A stretch of DNA of 64,000 nucleotides from an uncultured Fusobacterium sp. (GCA_900542625.1 UQOH01000002.1:1-64000); one strand, 5' to 3'. Shown: positions 42,955 to 51,837, counted from the stretch's first letter. Numbers and translations: made by a program. Notes: generated by a model from the sequence alone, not told the origin.

Positions 42955-45900
42955 TATTTAACCTCTGCTCTGAATCCTTTTAGATAAGCCTGATAACTGT
43001 TGTTATACATTGCTTCTGCTGTTGTTCCGGGGAAGTCAAAACTTCCTTTTGTTACAGCATTAACTTTTACAAAGAATGTATTTCCTGTGCTGTTATAATT
43101 GCTGAAATCAAAGAACCACATCACTCTGTCATCTCTTATATCTTCATATTCAACATAAGTGTTTCCCATTCTTTCCTGTATCCACTGAGGATATTCTCCG
43201 TTTACTGCTCTTATATTTTCAATTTCCCAGCCGCTTGGAAGAACCTGAGTAAGAGCCACATCATTTACAAACATATATCTCTCTGTATTGTCTGCCGGAA
43301 GAACTTTTATTTCAAGCCAGAAACTGTCACCGGATGAAAGAACTTTCGGATCAATAACGTTTCCATTATTGTCATAATATTTTCTTTCAATCTTAATGTT
43401 CTGTGCAATATCTTCTCCATTATAATTTACAGGAACTCCTTCCCAGTAATAATTTACAAACATACTGCTCTTTGATGATACTTTTATATTCTTAACATCA
43501 GCAGGAATATTATATTCAAATACTCCTTTTTCTGTTTTAAACTCTATCTGCTTATTATCAAGAATAAGAACACCTGAAATATCGTTTTCACTTTCTTTAT
43601 TTGTCATTTTTGCAAGTGTCATAAGAGAATATCCCACACTTTGAGTAGAAAGCCATTCATCAGACTGAAGTCTTCCAAGGATTTCTCTGTATAATCCTCC
43701 CTGAACTTTGCCGTAAATTGTATAGTAAGCATTAAGTATTACAGCTTTATCACGAAGTTCTGAACCATAACTGTATCTGTAATATTCATCTTCCTGTTTG
43801 TCAGGTGTTACAGAAAGTTTTTCTGCTGTTTCAACTGCCAGTTTGTCCTCACCGATAAGTTTGTATGCTGCTGCCAGATACCATTTTCCTGTTGTGCTCA
43901 AATCATTAAAATAGTTTTCGTACACAAGGTTCATCTCGCTTACTTCCGGTGAGTCTCCAAGAGCAAGAAGATATAGAGAATAAGCCTTTGCCTCAAGAGA
44001 TATCTCACTGCTTCTGCTTATTTTCTTTTCATAAGAAAGCCATCTGTTATACATATCATCAGGAACATAATATCCTCTGTTTTTCGCCTCAATCAAGAAA
44101 TGTCCCACATAATTTGTTGACCATAAATCTGTATTTCCTCCGGGCCAGTATGAGAACGAACCATCATAAAGCTGATATTTTCCAAGTTTTGTTATTCCTG
44201 CATTAATATTTCCTGTAATTTTATCTCTGTCAAATTTATTACTGTCTGTAAGCACATCAATATATAACTGCGGGAACACTGCTGATGTTGTCTGCTCAAC
44301 GCAGCCGTAAGGATATCTTATCAGCCAGTTCAGTCTTTGGTCTATTGCAAAAATAGGAGAGTTTGAAATTGTTATCATGCTGTTTACACTGCCTTTTATA
44401 TAGTCTTCAGGCTGAGTAAATTTCAGTTCTTTTCCTCCCTCTGCTGTTTTTACACTGTTAATATAAATATACGGATTGTTTGAATTAATATTTATATCTG
44501 TTTCTTCTTCATAGTTATACACATCTGATGAAACAGAAATTTTTACTTTTCCATTTCCAATTTCACTGCCGACTTTTTCTTTAAAGTAAACTGTTTTGTT
44601 TCCTTTGCTGTTTAAAGTTACTGTCTGTGTATCAGTGTGACCCATAAAATTAATATTTACTTTTATCTCTCCAATATTATCTTCAAGAGCAAATATTGAA
44701 ACAGGAACTGTAAATTCGTCTCCTGTTTTTAAACTGCGAGGAAGAGAAGTTTCCATTACAACAGGAGCTTTAACAACTATTTCACTTTCTCCGCTGCCAT
44801 ATTTTTTATCGTCAGCACCAACAACCATAACTTTTACTGCACCCATATAATTAGGCATTGTAAACTCAACAGTACCTTCGCCATTGTCGTCTGTTGTAAG
44901 AACACCTTCAAACATTGCCACAGGCTTAAATCTCTGCACATCTTCTATTCCCATATCTTTTGCTCTCTGAGCAGATTTCACCATTGCCATTTCGTTGACA
45001 AATCCATCTCCTCCTGTTTTTAAAATCTGATGAACTTCTCCCATAGTTTTTCCTATGATTTCAGAATAGTTGTCATAAGAAAGAACCTGCATTGCCTGTT
45101 TCTGATAAAAATAATTCCATGGATCAGGAGTTTTAAATCCTGTTATATCCAAAATTCCCTCATCAACAACAGCTACAGTATAATTCATTTTTGTTTTTTC
45201 TGCATTTCTTACTTTTACTGTAAATTTTTCATTTGGTTTTATCTCTTTTGGAGTTTCCACTTGTATGTTAAGTTTTGTGCTGTTATCCTCAACCACAACA
45301 GGAACTGCTCCGTAAAGTCTTAATGGTCTGTCATTATCTGCACTGTTATAATCTTGGAAAAGCCCGATTTTTACATAAGCATTAGGGAACATCTCTTTTG
45401 TTACTTTCATTTCATATACATTTTTAATGTTCTCTGCATCTATCCATTTTCTGTCTATAACCATTCCTGATTTTTCAACTGTAATAAGTGCTTTTGCTCC
45501 TTTTGTTCCTTCAAATATAACCTTTGCTGTATCTCCTATGTTATATTTTTTCTTCTCTGTTTCTATTTTCAATTTATCAACTTTTCTGTTAAGACTTGAA
45601 TCCTGCCATGTGCTTGCATAAAGATTGATACCTGTGCTTTGTCCTGTTCCTTTGTCCTCCACTTCCACAAATATCTCTCCGCTGCCCTCAACAGCATAAT
45701 CTATAATATATGGTTTGTCAGAAGATACAAACTCTTTTTCATAAACAAGAGTTGTGTTTCTGTCTGTTTTTATAGATCTCATAAATGAATTGTAGCTGTT
45801 ATAATCCCACCACCAAGAATATTCATTCTTATATACTCTGTACACAAGATTTCTTCCTGATACAAGGTTTTCTCCATTTTCTGATACAGCTATAACTTCA

Positions 45901-47792
45901 AGATTAAGTTTATCTCCGCTTTTTATATATGTATCTTCAGGAATTTTTATTCCCACATAACTGTCAAATTTGTTAAGAGCCACAGTATCTTTGTTTGTTA
46001 CAGGTCTGCCGCTTGTTTCTATAACCCTTGTTGTAACCATTCCTGTTAGATTTATATTCTTAGGCGCTATCTGAGAAATATCAAATTTTACTGCTGCTTT
46101 TCCATTTTCATCAAGTTTTCCCTCTTTATAATCATTGTAATAGAAAGTATAGCTTGTAGGGTTTTTGAAAATATAGTTTCTGTATTTCTCAAAATTAATA
46201 CTGTCTTCCCTCACTTCAAGCTCACTTGTGTAAGCAAGATTTCCTGCCGGTGCACCAAACAGATAATCAGATTTTATCTCTGTACTCAATTCTCTGCTCT
46301 CATTCAAATCTACTTTTTCAGGGAGTGTTGTTTCCACATTTATTTTATATGGAACAACTGTTTCCACAGAGATATCTTTTACAAACTTTTCGCTTCCTAT
46401 CTCTGTTTCCACTCTCCATATTCCTGTTTCAGAATCAAGATTAGTTTTGAAAGAGTATGTATAGAATCCATCTCTGCTTTCATTTATAACATGATTTTCA
46501 ATAAATTTCTTTCCTGTTGGTGAATATACATTTATTTTTATAGGGTGATTTTCAGGAAGTTTTTCCTTATCGTTTCTCACAATAAACGAGATATAAATAT
46601 TGTCTCCCGGTCTGTAAATTCCTCTGTCAGTATATATAAAACTCTTAACTCCCTTAGAAGCATATATTCCGTCAACTGCAAAACCATCATAAGAAAGCTG
46701 AGAATCACCAAATTTTAAAATTGATTTTTCCTCTCCTGACTCAGCCAGAACATACATCATATTATCCAGTTTATCAAAAACAAATTCCCCTTTGTCGTTT
46801 GTTTTTCCCTTCTGTAAAACTTGGTTATTATAAGTTATCAATGTTACATCTGCATTTTTTAAAGGTTTGTTTTTTATTATATCCATTACCGTTACTGTAA
46901 CTTTGTCTCTTTCTTTTTCAGCAATTATACCCATATCAGAAAGAAGAACAGCTTTTCCTATTCTTCCATTGTTTCTTATAAGATTATATTTCTGCCATGA
47001 ATCTGTATTTTCCGGGAAAGTATAGTCTATTCCCTTTTCATCAAAAGTAAGTTCAACAATAAATAACCCTTTATAATCAACAAAATCTCCAAGCTCAACC
47101 TCTGTCTGTTTCCATATATTTTTCTCTGCATTAAGATCGTAAGTTTTTTCAAAAACTACATCTCCCACTTCATTAAAACGTCCCTCTACACCATAATCAA
47201 ATATATTTCCGTTTCCTTTAAAAATAAACTCCTGTAAAAAGTGAGTTGTATTGTTTTCATAGACTTTCTTTATTTTCAGATTTACTTTTTTTACATTTAC
47301 AGATTTAAAAGCTATTTTTTTATTTCCTGCAGGAAGAATAATTCCATCATTTGAAAAAACAAGTTTAGGCTCTATCTCTTTAAATACAGCTGTTTTTACT
47401 ATATTTTCTTCAATCTGTTTTCCATTTTTTCCCTTAAGTCCTTTTAAAATTTCAACACTGTAATTGCTGCCTATTTTAAAATCCCCATTTATTATTATCT
47501 TGTTTTTATCTCTTAAAACAGTATATTTTACATCACCGCTGACTTTTACATATGCATCAATATTTTCATTTTGAGCTAAGTCATCTGTAAATTCTATCTC
47601 TATTCTAGGCATCCCGTCAGAATTTGTTGAAATATTTTTTATTTCAAAATTCTTTATCTCCTCTTTTATTTCTTCTGCTTTTTCTGTCTTGGAAATCTCC
47701 GCATTGGTTTTTACATTTTCTGTTTCACTCACATTTTCCCTGCCGCATCCAAGCATTAACAGCATAAGAAAACAACACAACATCTTCTTCAT
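42954..47792 (-). CDS. yfhM: Bacterial alpha-2-macroglobulin lipoprotein
   Basis: Large periplasmic protease-trapping protein, 1612 residues. A lipobox LMLGC near residue 16 anchors it to a membrane. The thioester motif CVEQ is in YPYGCVEQTTSAVFPQ at about residue 1162. MG2-type (IYTDRGIYRPGDNIYISFIV) and A2M-type (MFEGVLTTDDNGEG) domains precede it, and a helical alpha-alpha barrel TED domain follows. Length and order match E. coli YfhM (ECAM). It follows the lipase gene by 11 bases and is coupled to pbpC. It presumably protects the envelope from host or phage proteases. Confidence 0.95.
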   Translation of the reverse strand: MKKMLCCFLMLLMLGCGRENVSETENVKTNAEISKTEKAEEIKEEIKNFEIKNISTNSDGMPRIEIEFTDDLAQNENIDAYVKVSGDVKYTVLRDKNKIIINGDFKIGSNYSVEILKGLKGKNGKQIEENIVKTAVFKEIEPKLVFSNDGIILPAGNKKIAFKSVNVKKVNLKIKKVYENNTTHFLQEFIFKGNGNIFDYGVEGRFNEVGDVVFEKTYDLNAEKNIWKQTEVELGDFVDYKGLFIVELTFDEKGIDYTFPENTDSWQKYNLIRNNGRIGKAVLLSDMGIIAEKERDKVTVTVMDIIKNKPLKNADVTLITYNNQVLQKGKTNDKGEFVFDKLDNMMYVLAESGEEKSILKFGDSQLSYDGFAVDGIYASKGVKSFIYTDRGIYRPGDNIYISFIVRNDKEKLPENHPIKINVYSPTGKKFIENHVINESRDGFYTYSFKTNLDSETGIWRVETEIGSEKFVKDISVETVVPYKINVETTLPEKVDLNESRELSTEIKSDYLFGAPAGNLAYTSELEVREDSINFEKYRNYIFKNPTSYTFYYNDYKEGKLDENGKAAVKFDISQIAPKNINLTGMVTTRVIETSGRPVTNKDTVALNKFDSYVGIKIPEDTYIKSGDKLNLEVIAVSENGENLVSGRNLVYRVYKNEYSWWWDYNSYNSFMRSIKTDRNTTLVYEKEFVSSDKPYIIDYAVEGSGEIFVEVEDKGTGQSTGINLYASTWQDSSLNRKVDKLKIETEKKKYNIGDTAKVIFEGTKGAKALITVEKSGMVIDRKWIDAENIKNVYEMKVTKEMFPNAYVKIGLFQDYNSADNDRPLRLYGAVPVVVEDNSTKLNIQVETPKEIKPNEKFTVKVRNAEKTKMNYTVAVVDEGILDITGFKTPDPWNYFYQKQAMQVLSYDNYSEIIGKTMGEVHQILKTGGDGFVNEMAMVKSAQRAKDMGIEDVQRFKPVAMFEGVLTTDDNGEGTVEFTMPNYMGAVKVMVVGADDKKYGSGESEIVVKAPVVMETSLPRSLKTGDEFTVPVSIFALEDNIGEIKVNINFMGHTDTQTVTLNSKGNKTVYFKEKVGSEIGNGKVKISVSSDVYNYEEETDININSNNPYIYINSVKTAEGGKELKFTQPEDYIKGSVNSMITISNSPIFAIDQRLNWLIRYPYGCVEQTTSAVFPQLYIDVLTDSNKFDRDKITGNINAGITKLGKYQLYDGSFSYWPGGNTDLWSTNYVGHFLIEAKNRGYYVPDDMYNRWLSYEKKISRSSEISLEAKAYSLYLLALGDSPEVSEMNLVYENYFNDLSTTGKWYLAAAYKLIGEDKLAVETAEKLSVTPDKQEDEYYRYSYGSELRDKAVILNAYYTIYGKVQGGLYREILGRLQSDEWLSTQSVGYSLMTLAKMTNKESENDISGVLILDNKQIEFKTEKGVFEYNIPADVKNIKVSSKSSMFVNYYWEGVPVNYNGEDIAQNIKIERKYYDNNGNVIDPKVLSSGDSFWLEIKVLPADNTERYMFVNDVALTQVLPSGWEIENIRAVNGEYPQWIQERMGNTYVEYEDIRDDRVMWFFDFSNYNSTGNTFFVKVNAVTKGSFDFPGTTAEAMYNNSYQAYLKGFRAEVK

Positions 47793-47803
47793 TGAAAACC
47801 TCC

Positions 47804-48646
47804 TTATTTTAGCTGCTTCTCTATATGATAAAAAACTTCCTCTCTGTTTATTTCATTGTGCAGTTCGTGCCTTGCCCCTTTATAAAGACGGCACATCATA
47901 TTTTTAAAGCCCATGTTCCTGTAAAACTTTTCAAGCTGAACAACACCCTTTCCATAAAGCCCCACAGGATCCATATCTCCTGATATTATTAATATAGTAA
48001 TATCTTTTCTTATCTTTTCAAAGTCCTCTTTTTTATAAAGCTTATTTAAAAATATAAAAAAGCCCTTATAAAAACTGCTGCTGTAAGTAAAGCCGCACAA
48101 AGAATCACTGCTGTATTTCTTTACTTCTTCAATGTCACGGGAAAGCCATGAATTTTCATTAACATAATATTCTGATTTTATTCTGCTGTTTGAATTTAAA
48201 AATATAAGTTTTCTTATTATCACTGCTCTTTTGTTATGATAAATTTTATCTAATATGCTGCTTGCAAATTGTCCAAGCTTCCATAAAATTTTCTGTTCAT
48301 AACAAGAACCGCATATTATATACCCTGATATAATATCACTGCATTTTTTCATATGCTCCTGAGCGATAAAAGAGCCCATACTGTGCCCGAAAATAAAATA
48401 AGGTATATTCTTATACTTTTCTTTCATTTTGTGTGTAAAGGCTGTCTGGTCCTCTATCATCTTGTGAAAATCATTTTCAAATATTCCTTCTTTTCCCTCT
48501 TCACATCTTTTTCCATGATGAATATGCTCCAGCATAACTACTTTGTATCCTCTTTCCTCAAAATACTTAAAAAAATGAGAATATCTTCCTTCATGTTCAC
48601 TCATGCCGTGAATTATCTGTATAATTCCTTTTATATTTTTTTTCAT
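47804..48646 (-). CDS. Alpha/beta hydrolase (monoacylglycerol lipase-like)
   Basis: A cytosolic serine hydrolase of about 280 residues. IQIIHGMSEHEGRYSHFFKYFEERGY is typical of the Hydrolase_4 (PldB/MGL) group. The nucleophile elbow is FGHSMGSF (Ser about 102 of this start), with later acid DMDPVG and His in GARHEL. The longest frame starts at a TTG (48718); I use the ATG at 48646, preceded by AGAGGTC, which gives the usual MKKNIKGIIQIIHG start. It follows the MPG gene and precedes yfhM. Lysophospholipid or monoglyceride cleavage is likely. Confidence 0.88.
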   Translation of the reverse strand: MKKNIKGIIQIIHGMSEHEGRYSHFFKYFEERGYKVVMLEHIHHGKRCEEGKEGIFENDFHKMIEDQTAFTHKMKEKYKNIPYFIFGHSMGSFIAQEHMKKCSDIISGYIICGSCYEQKILWKLGQFASSILDKIYHNKRAVIIRKLIFLNSNSRIKSEYYVNENSWLSRDIEEVKKYSSDSLCGFTYSSSFYKGFFIFLNKLYKKEDFEKIRKDITILIISGDMDPVGLYGKGVVQLEKFYRNMGFKNMMCRLYKGARHELHNEINREEVFYHIEKQLK

Positions 48647-48701
48647 AAGCAGACCTCTTAAATAGTTAATATATTTTATTAGACTCTCCAAAATGCTGTT
48701 T

Positions 48702-49292
48702 TTACTTTTTTGAAACAAAAATACTGTCTTTTATATAAAATCTCCATGGTTTCAAAGCATCTTCCTCTGCATAATCAATTCCTATCCTTGTTGTCTCAAC
48801 CACATCTTTTACAATGTAGCCGTCATCCTCAAGCCATATTACATCGCTTGTCACAAGATCTGTTCCATTGTCCTCTCTTGTTATGCCCAATGCCTTTGTA
48901 AGCTTTCCGGGACCATTGGAAATATCTTTTTCCTTTTTTACTTTTCTCTCTGCCTGCATTATTTCCCTGTTTTCAAGAGGTTCTACTCCTCTTATTAAAA
49001 CAGCCTCAGGTTTTCCCTCATCTGACACTGTCACATTAAAACATTCATACATTCCATAAATGAGAAAAACATAAGAGTAACCACCCTCTTTATACATAAC
49101 CTCTGTTCTCTTTGTTCTTCTGTTTCCATAAGAGTGGCTTGCTTTGTCCACAGCTCCCATATATGCCTCAACTTCTGTTATCCTTCCGCTGAAAATTTTT
49201 CCGTCTGCTCTCTTTTTTACAATTATCTTTCCAAGAAGTTCTTTACCTGCTGTTACAGCATCTTTCATATAAAATTCTCTATTTAATCTCAT
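48702..49292 (-). CDS. 3-methyladenine DNA glycosylase (MPG/AAG family)
   Basis: A 196-residue base-excision repair glycosylase for alkylated or deaminated purines. Family blocks are LNREFYMKDAVTAGKELLGKIIV, ITEVEAYMGAVDKASHSYGNRRTKRTEVMY (general base Glu within), YSYVFLIYGMYECFNV and NGPGKLTKALGI. It is 11 bases downstream of the exported flavodoxin gene and 55 bases before the lipase, so it sits in an operon of mostly envelope genes without an obvious functional link. Confidence 0.93.
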   Translation of the reverse strand: MRLNREFYMKDAVTAGKELLGKIIVKKRADGKIFSGRITEVEAYMGAVDKASHSYGNRRTKRTEVMYKEGGYSYVFLIYGMYECFNVTVSDEGKPEAVLIRGVEPLENREIMQAERKVKKEKDISNGPGKLTKALGITREDNGTDLVTSDVIWLEDDGYIVKDVVETTRIGIDYAEEDALKPWRFYIKDSIFVSKK

Positions 49293-49303
49293 TTTTTACG
49301 CTC

Positions 49304-50137
49304 CTAGAAAAATGATTTTTTAGGTCTTTTTCCGTTTATAAAAACATCTTTCAAATAATTTCTAAGGTCTGCTCTCAATCTTTCAAGATTTTCCTTATAA
49401 TCTTTTGAATTGTTTCTCGGATAAAGGTCTGTTACATATCTTCCGCAGTTCTCTGCTCCCCAGAACTCTGCCAGATCATCATCAAGAACTTTAAAAGCTT
49501 TCATATAAGAATTCCATCTCTTGTTGTCTATTCCTATTCCGCCGTCTATAAATCCTCTTCCTCCTCCAAGGAAACCGCAGTTCATTATAGTAAATATTCC
49601 TTTTCCTTTAAGCAGCCCGTTAAGAGCCCCATTTTCTCCATCTTCATAAGCAAATTTTTTGGCAAACACTCTCTCCTGATATCCTTTTACCATAACATTT
49701 GCTGTATCATGCCAGTTAGGATAAACAAAAATAATATAATCAGCTTGACGTACAAGTTCCTGCTCATATGCCACGTCCTCCTTAGGAGTTCCTATCCCGT
49801 CTTTCTGATAATAAAATTCATCCATTGAAAGAACCGGATTCCAGTTCATTTCATAAAGGTCACGAAGAGTAACCTCCATACCGTTATCCTCAAAAAATTT
49901 CATTGCTGTATACGCCATATCAAAAGTGATACTGTTCTTTCTCATATCACCAATAATAAAAAGTGCTTTTTTAGCATCAGAATCTGTAAATCCCTTAGGA
50001 GTATATTTTTTTACATAGCTTTCAGGAACTATTGAGGCAGATGTAACTGCATCTATCTCATTCATGTTTATTTCTTTTGTTTCTGCAAAACTGAAAATGT
50101 TCATTAATATAAAAAACACTGCTAATATTTTTTTCAT
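49304..50137 (-). CDS. Exported flavodoxin-fold NAD(P)H-quinone oxidoreductase-like protein
   Basis: A 277-residue protein with a signal peptide (1-18, ending SFA). The mature part holds a Flavodoxin_2 domain (about 55-260): ALFIIGDMRKNSITFDMAYT, ADYIIFVYPNWHDTANVMVKGYQERVF and GLLKGKGIFTIMNCGF, like MdaB/KefF/NQO1 proteins, which are normally cytosolic. Between signal and domain, IDAVTSASIVPES (28-40) resembles the covalent FMN attachment sites (D-x-x-[ST]-x-A-[ST]) used by ApbE. An apbE gene is in this window. A periplasmic flavin redox role is inferred. A promoter lies at 50175-50203. Confidence 0.75.
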   Translation of the reverse strand: MKKILAVFFILMNIFSFAETKEINMNEIDAVTSASIVPESYVKKYTPKGFTDSDAKKALFIIGDMRKNSITFDMAYTAMKFFEDNGMEVTLRDLYEMNWNPVLSMDEFYYQKDGIGTPKEDVAYEQELVRQADYIIFVYPNWHDTANVMVKGYQERVFAKKFAYEDGENGALNGLLKGKGIFTIMNCGFLGGGRGFIDGGIGIDNKRWNSYMKAFKVLDDDLAEFWGAENCGRYVTDLYPRNNSKDYKENLERLRADLRNYLKDVFINGKRPKKSFF

Positions 50138-50174
50138 CTTACTTCCCCTTTGTTTTGTTAAATTTTATATATTA

Positions 50175-50203
50175 ATTATATCTGATAAATCTCTCCTTTA
50201 CAA
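50175..50203 (-). promoter_or_regulatory. Promoter of the flavodoxin-MPG-lipase-yfhM-pbpC operon
   Basis: On the minus strand TTGTAA (50203-50198), a 17-base spacer, TATAAT (50180-50175), about 38 bases before the flavodoxin start. Confidence 0.6.
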
Positions 50204-50209
50204 ACTCAA

Positions 50210-50242
50210 AAAATGAGAAAAGCAAACTGCTGACAGTTTGCT
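50210..50242 (-). terminator. Hairpin terminator upstream of the flavodoxin operon
   Basis: AGCAAACTG (50221-50229) and CAGTTTGCT (50234-50242) pair perfectly; on the minus strand the stem is followed by TTTCTCATTTTTT. With the hairpin at 50390 it forms a tandem pair in the gap 50138-50624, which holds no ORF of note. Confidence 0.7.
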
Positions 50243-50389
50243 TAAGGGGAGAAATTTTATTACAATTTAGTTATTAATTTTTCTTATTTTTATTTACATA
50301 CTTAAGACGACGATTTATATTAAAAAGTTTAAAAAATTTTTCTTTAATACAAAATTTCTTTTTAGTTTAGATTAATTCTATTTTTTTGC

Positions 50390-50420
50390 AAAATAAAAAT
50401 TGGACACGAAAATATCCAAT
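50390..50420 (-). terminator. Terminator downstream of abi
   Basis: On the minus strand ATTGGA pairs with TCCAAT around a ten-base loop, followed by TTTTATTTTGC. It is about 205 bases after the abi stop; the stretch between (50421-50624) is AT-rich without ORF and includes a partial copy of the porin terminator region (50578-50624). Confidence 0.65.
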
Positions 50421-50577
50421 CTTTACTATGCTTTTTTGAGAAAATCATGAGAATTTGAGAAATTTTAATAATTCAAGGAAGAGAATTTCCATTATTATGA
50501 ATTATTTTTTATACACTGTTATGACGTGAAGATTTGTTTAAAAGTTTAAATTGAATTTAGTTTTATTATTTTTTACA

Positions 50578-50624
50578 AAAAAAGACGGTATTTTTCAAAA
50601 TTAACCTATAAAACTTTTGCTGTT
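50578..50624. repeat. Left copy of direct repeat bracketing the abi module
   Basis: Positions 50578-50598 match 51735-51755 in 20 of 21 bases (AAAAAAGACGG, then T or C, then ATTTTTCAA). After a gap, TTAACCTATAA (50601-50611) matches TTAATCTATAA (51764-51774). The right copy is part of the terminator of the porin at 51838; the left copy lacks the second half of that hairpin. The abi gene and its RNA lie between the two copies. Confidence 0.6.
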
Positions 50625-51524
50625 TTAATGCTTTTCTCTTTTATATTTTCTTATATTTTCTAATGAAATATTATTTCTTAAACCAAAATTTTTTCTTCTA
50701 TGTGGATATTTTTGTAAAAAGACTTGAATACAATTTAATGTTCTGGATTTATAAAAAGGATTAATCGAATATATTAAATGTTGTATTATTAATAAAATCA
50801 AAGGTAATTTATTATAATCTATTCCTATCTCATTCCATTCATCTAAAATCTTTGTTTTTTGCCCTAACTTTAAGTCATATATTTTCATATTATGAGCACA
50901 TAAATTTCTAATTAATTTTATTTTATAAATCCAGTTTTCAAAAAAATCAGCCGAAGGAATTGAATACGTTCTTGCTATTTCTGTTTTTAAAGCAGGAGCC
51001 ATTAATTTGAACAAATTTATAGTTTCTCCTAAAGTTAATGTTTCAACTATCATCCAAATTGGAATATTTTGTTCTTCCAAATGTTCTGATTTAAATTTTT
51101 TAATGATTTCATTACTTCTTTCAGATAAATTTTTTCTAATTTGTTCCTTGAATTTCTTTTCTTGATCTTTTATATAATGCTTACAATATTCTTCTTTATC
51201 CACCCAGTTATTAAAATATAAATATCCATAAGGACCATATTTTCCTAATACCTTTGCTATTTGCGTTTTTAAAGATATTTCAATTTTTTCTATATTGTGA
51301 ATTAAATTTACTCTTAAAGCTCTGTCTAAATAAAAAACATCTATAAGTTCTTCAAAACTTATATCCTTATAAACTCCTTCTTTCATAAAAGATAATGAAT
51401 ATTCTTTTAATTTATAATAATTAATATGCTTTAACTTGTTTTTGGCAAACTCTATATCATTAACTGCCATTCCTCTGCTTTTAAAAATCTCAATCTGTTC
51501 TTCTAGTGTCTTACTGACAAGCAT
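50625..51524 (-). CDS. Abi_2 (AbiD/AbiF-type) abortive infection protein
   Basis: A 299-residue cytosolic protein of the Abi_2 family (PF07751), recognised by TLEEQIEIFKSRGM, LKHINYYKLKEYSLSF, FYLDRALRVNLIHNIEKIEISLK and IPIWMIVETLTLGETINLF. R206-N-L-C-A-H211 is a HEPN-type R-x4-H ribonuclease motif; a second R-x4-H is at 71-76. Such proteins abort phage infection by RNA cleavage. AGGAGG precedes the ATG. It has its own promoter (51562-51590) and, upstream on the same strand, a separately transcribed structured RNA. The gene is more AT-rich than its neighbours and lies between direct repeats, so it is probably acquired. Confidence 0.88.
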   Translation of the reverse strand: MLVSKTLEEQIEIFKSRGMAVNDIEFAKNKLKHINYYKLKEYSLSFMKEGVYKDISFEELIDVFYLDRALRVNLIHNIEKIEISLKTQIAKVLGKYGPYGYLYFNNWVDKEEYCKHYIKDQEKKFKEQIRKNLSERSNEIIKKFKSEHLEEQNIPIWMIVETLTLGETINLFKLMAPALKTEIARTYSIPSADFFENWIYKIKLIRNLCAHNMKIYDLKLGQKTKILDEWNEIGIDYNKLPLILLIIQHLIYSINPFYKSRTLNCIQVFLQKYPHRRKNFGLRNNISLENIRKYKREKH

Positions 51525-51561
51525 AACTCCTCCTGTAAATTAAAATAAAATATTTAAAAAT

Positions 51562-51590
51562 ATTATACTTTAAATTTAAAAATTTTTGAA
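51562..51590 (-). promoter_or_regulatory. Promoter of abi
   Basis: On the minus strand TTCAAA (51590-51585), a 17-base spacer, TATAAT (51567-51562), about 38 bases before the abi start and just after the U-run of the upstream RNA. Confidence 0.6.
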
Positions 51591-51594
51591 GGAA

Positions 51595-51672
51595 AATAAA
51601 AAACGCCTATCTTGAGGGACGTACCCTGCCATTTAAGGCTGATAAGCGTTATAGATGTCTTTCTCTTATTGT
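51595..51672 (-). ncRNA. Small structured RNA upstream of abi (candidate antitoxin or guide-like partner)
   Basis: The minus-strand transcript predicted from the promoter at 51679-51707 starts near 51672. After a single-stranded 5' part of about 20 bases it folds into an outer stem, AACGCTTATC with GATAGGCGTT (one mismatch). That stem encloses two hairpins: GCC-TTAAAT-GGC and AGGG-TACGT-CCCT. A T-run (TTTTTTATTTT) follows directly, so the outer stem doubles as terminator. The porin upstream has its own terminator (51734-51767), so this is not simply that gene's 3' end. Abi_2/AbiF proteins with an upstream non-coding RNA are known as RNA-controlled systems; this layout fits. No ORF overlaps it. 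Confidence 0.7.
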
Positions 51673-51678
51673 ATTAAA

Positions 51679-51707
51679 ATAATATCATTTTAATCTTATT
51701 TTGTCAA
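51679..51707 (-). promoter_or_regulatory. Promoter of the abi-associated small RNA
   Basis: On the minus strand TTGACA (51707-51702, perfect consensus), a 17-base spacer, TATTAT (51684-51679). It is one of the best sigma-70-type promoters in the window and points only at the short structured region. Confidence 0.75.
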
Positions 51708-51733
51708 TATTTTTTGAAAATTCCTGTCCTATA

Positions 51734-51767
51734 TAAAAAAGACGGCATTTTTCAATACCGTCTTTAA
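51734..51767 (-). terminator. Terminator after the porin at 51838
   Basis: On the minus strand AAAGACGGTATT pairs with AATGCCGTCTTT (one mismatch) around a four-base loop, followed by TTTATAT. The first 21 bases of this region recur at 50578. Confidence 0.85.
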
Positions 51768-51837
51768 TCTATAAGAAATTTCCAAAGTTAGCAGTTTTTT
51801 ATTTTTCCTATATAATATTTAATTATCCTAGATTAAA

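Noticed and set aside
51595..51672. Reading the structured RNA as merely the terminator of the porin at 51838
   Set aside because: The porin has its own perfect-type terminator at 51734-51767, and a consensus promoter lies between that and the structure.
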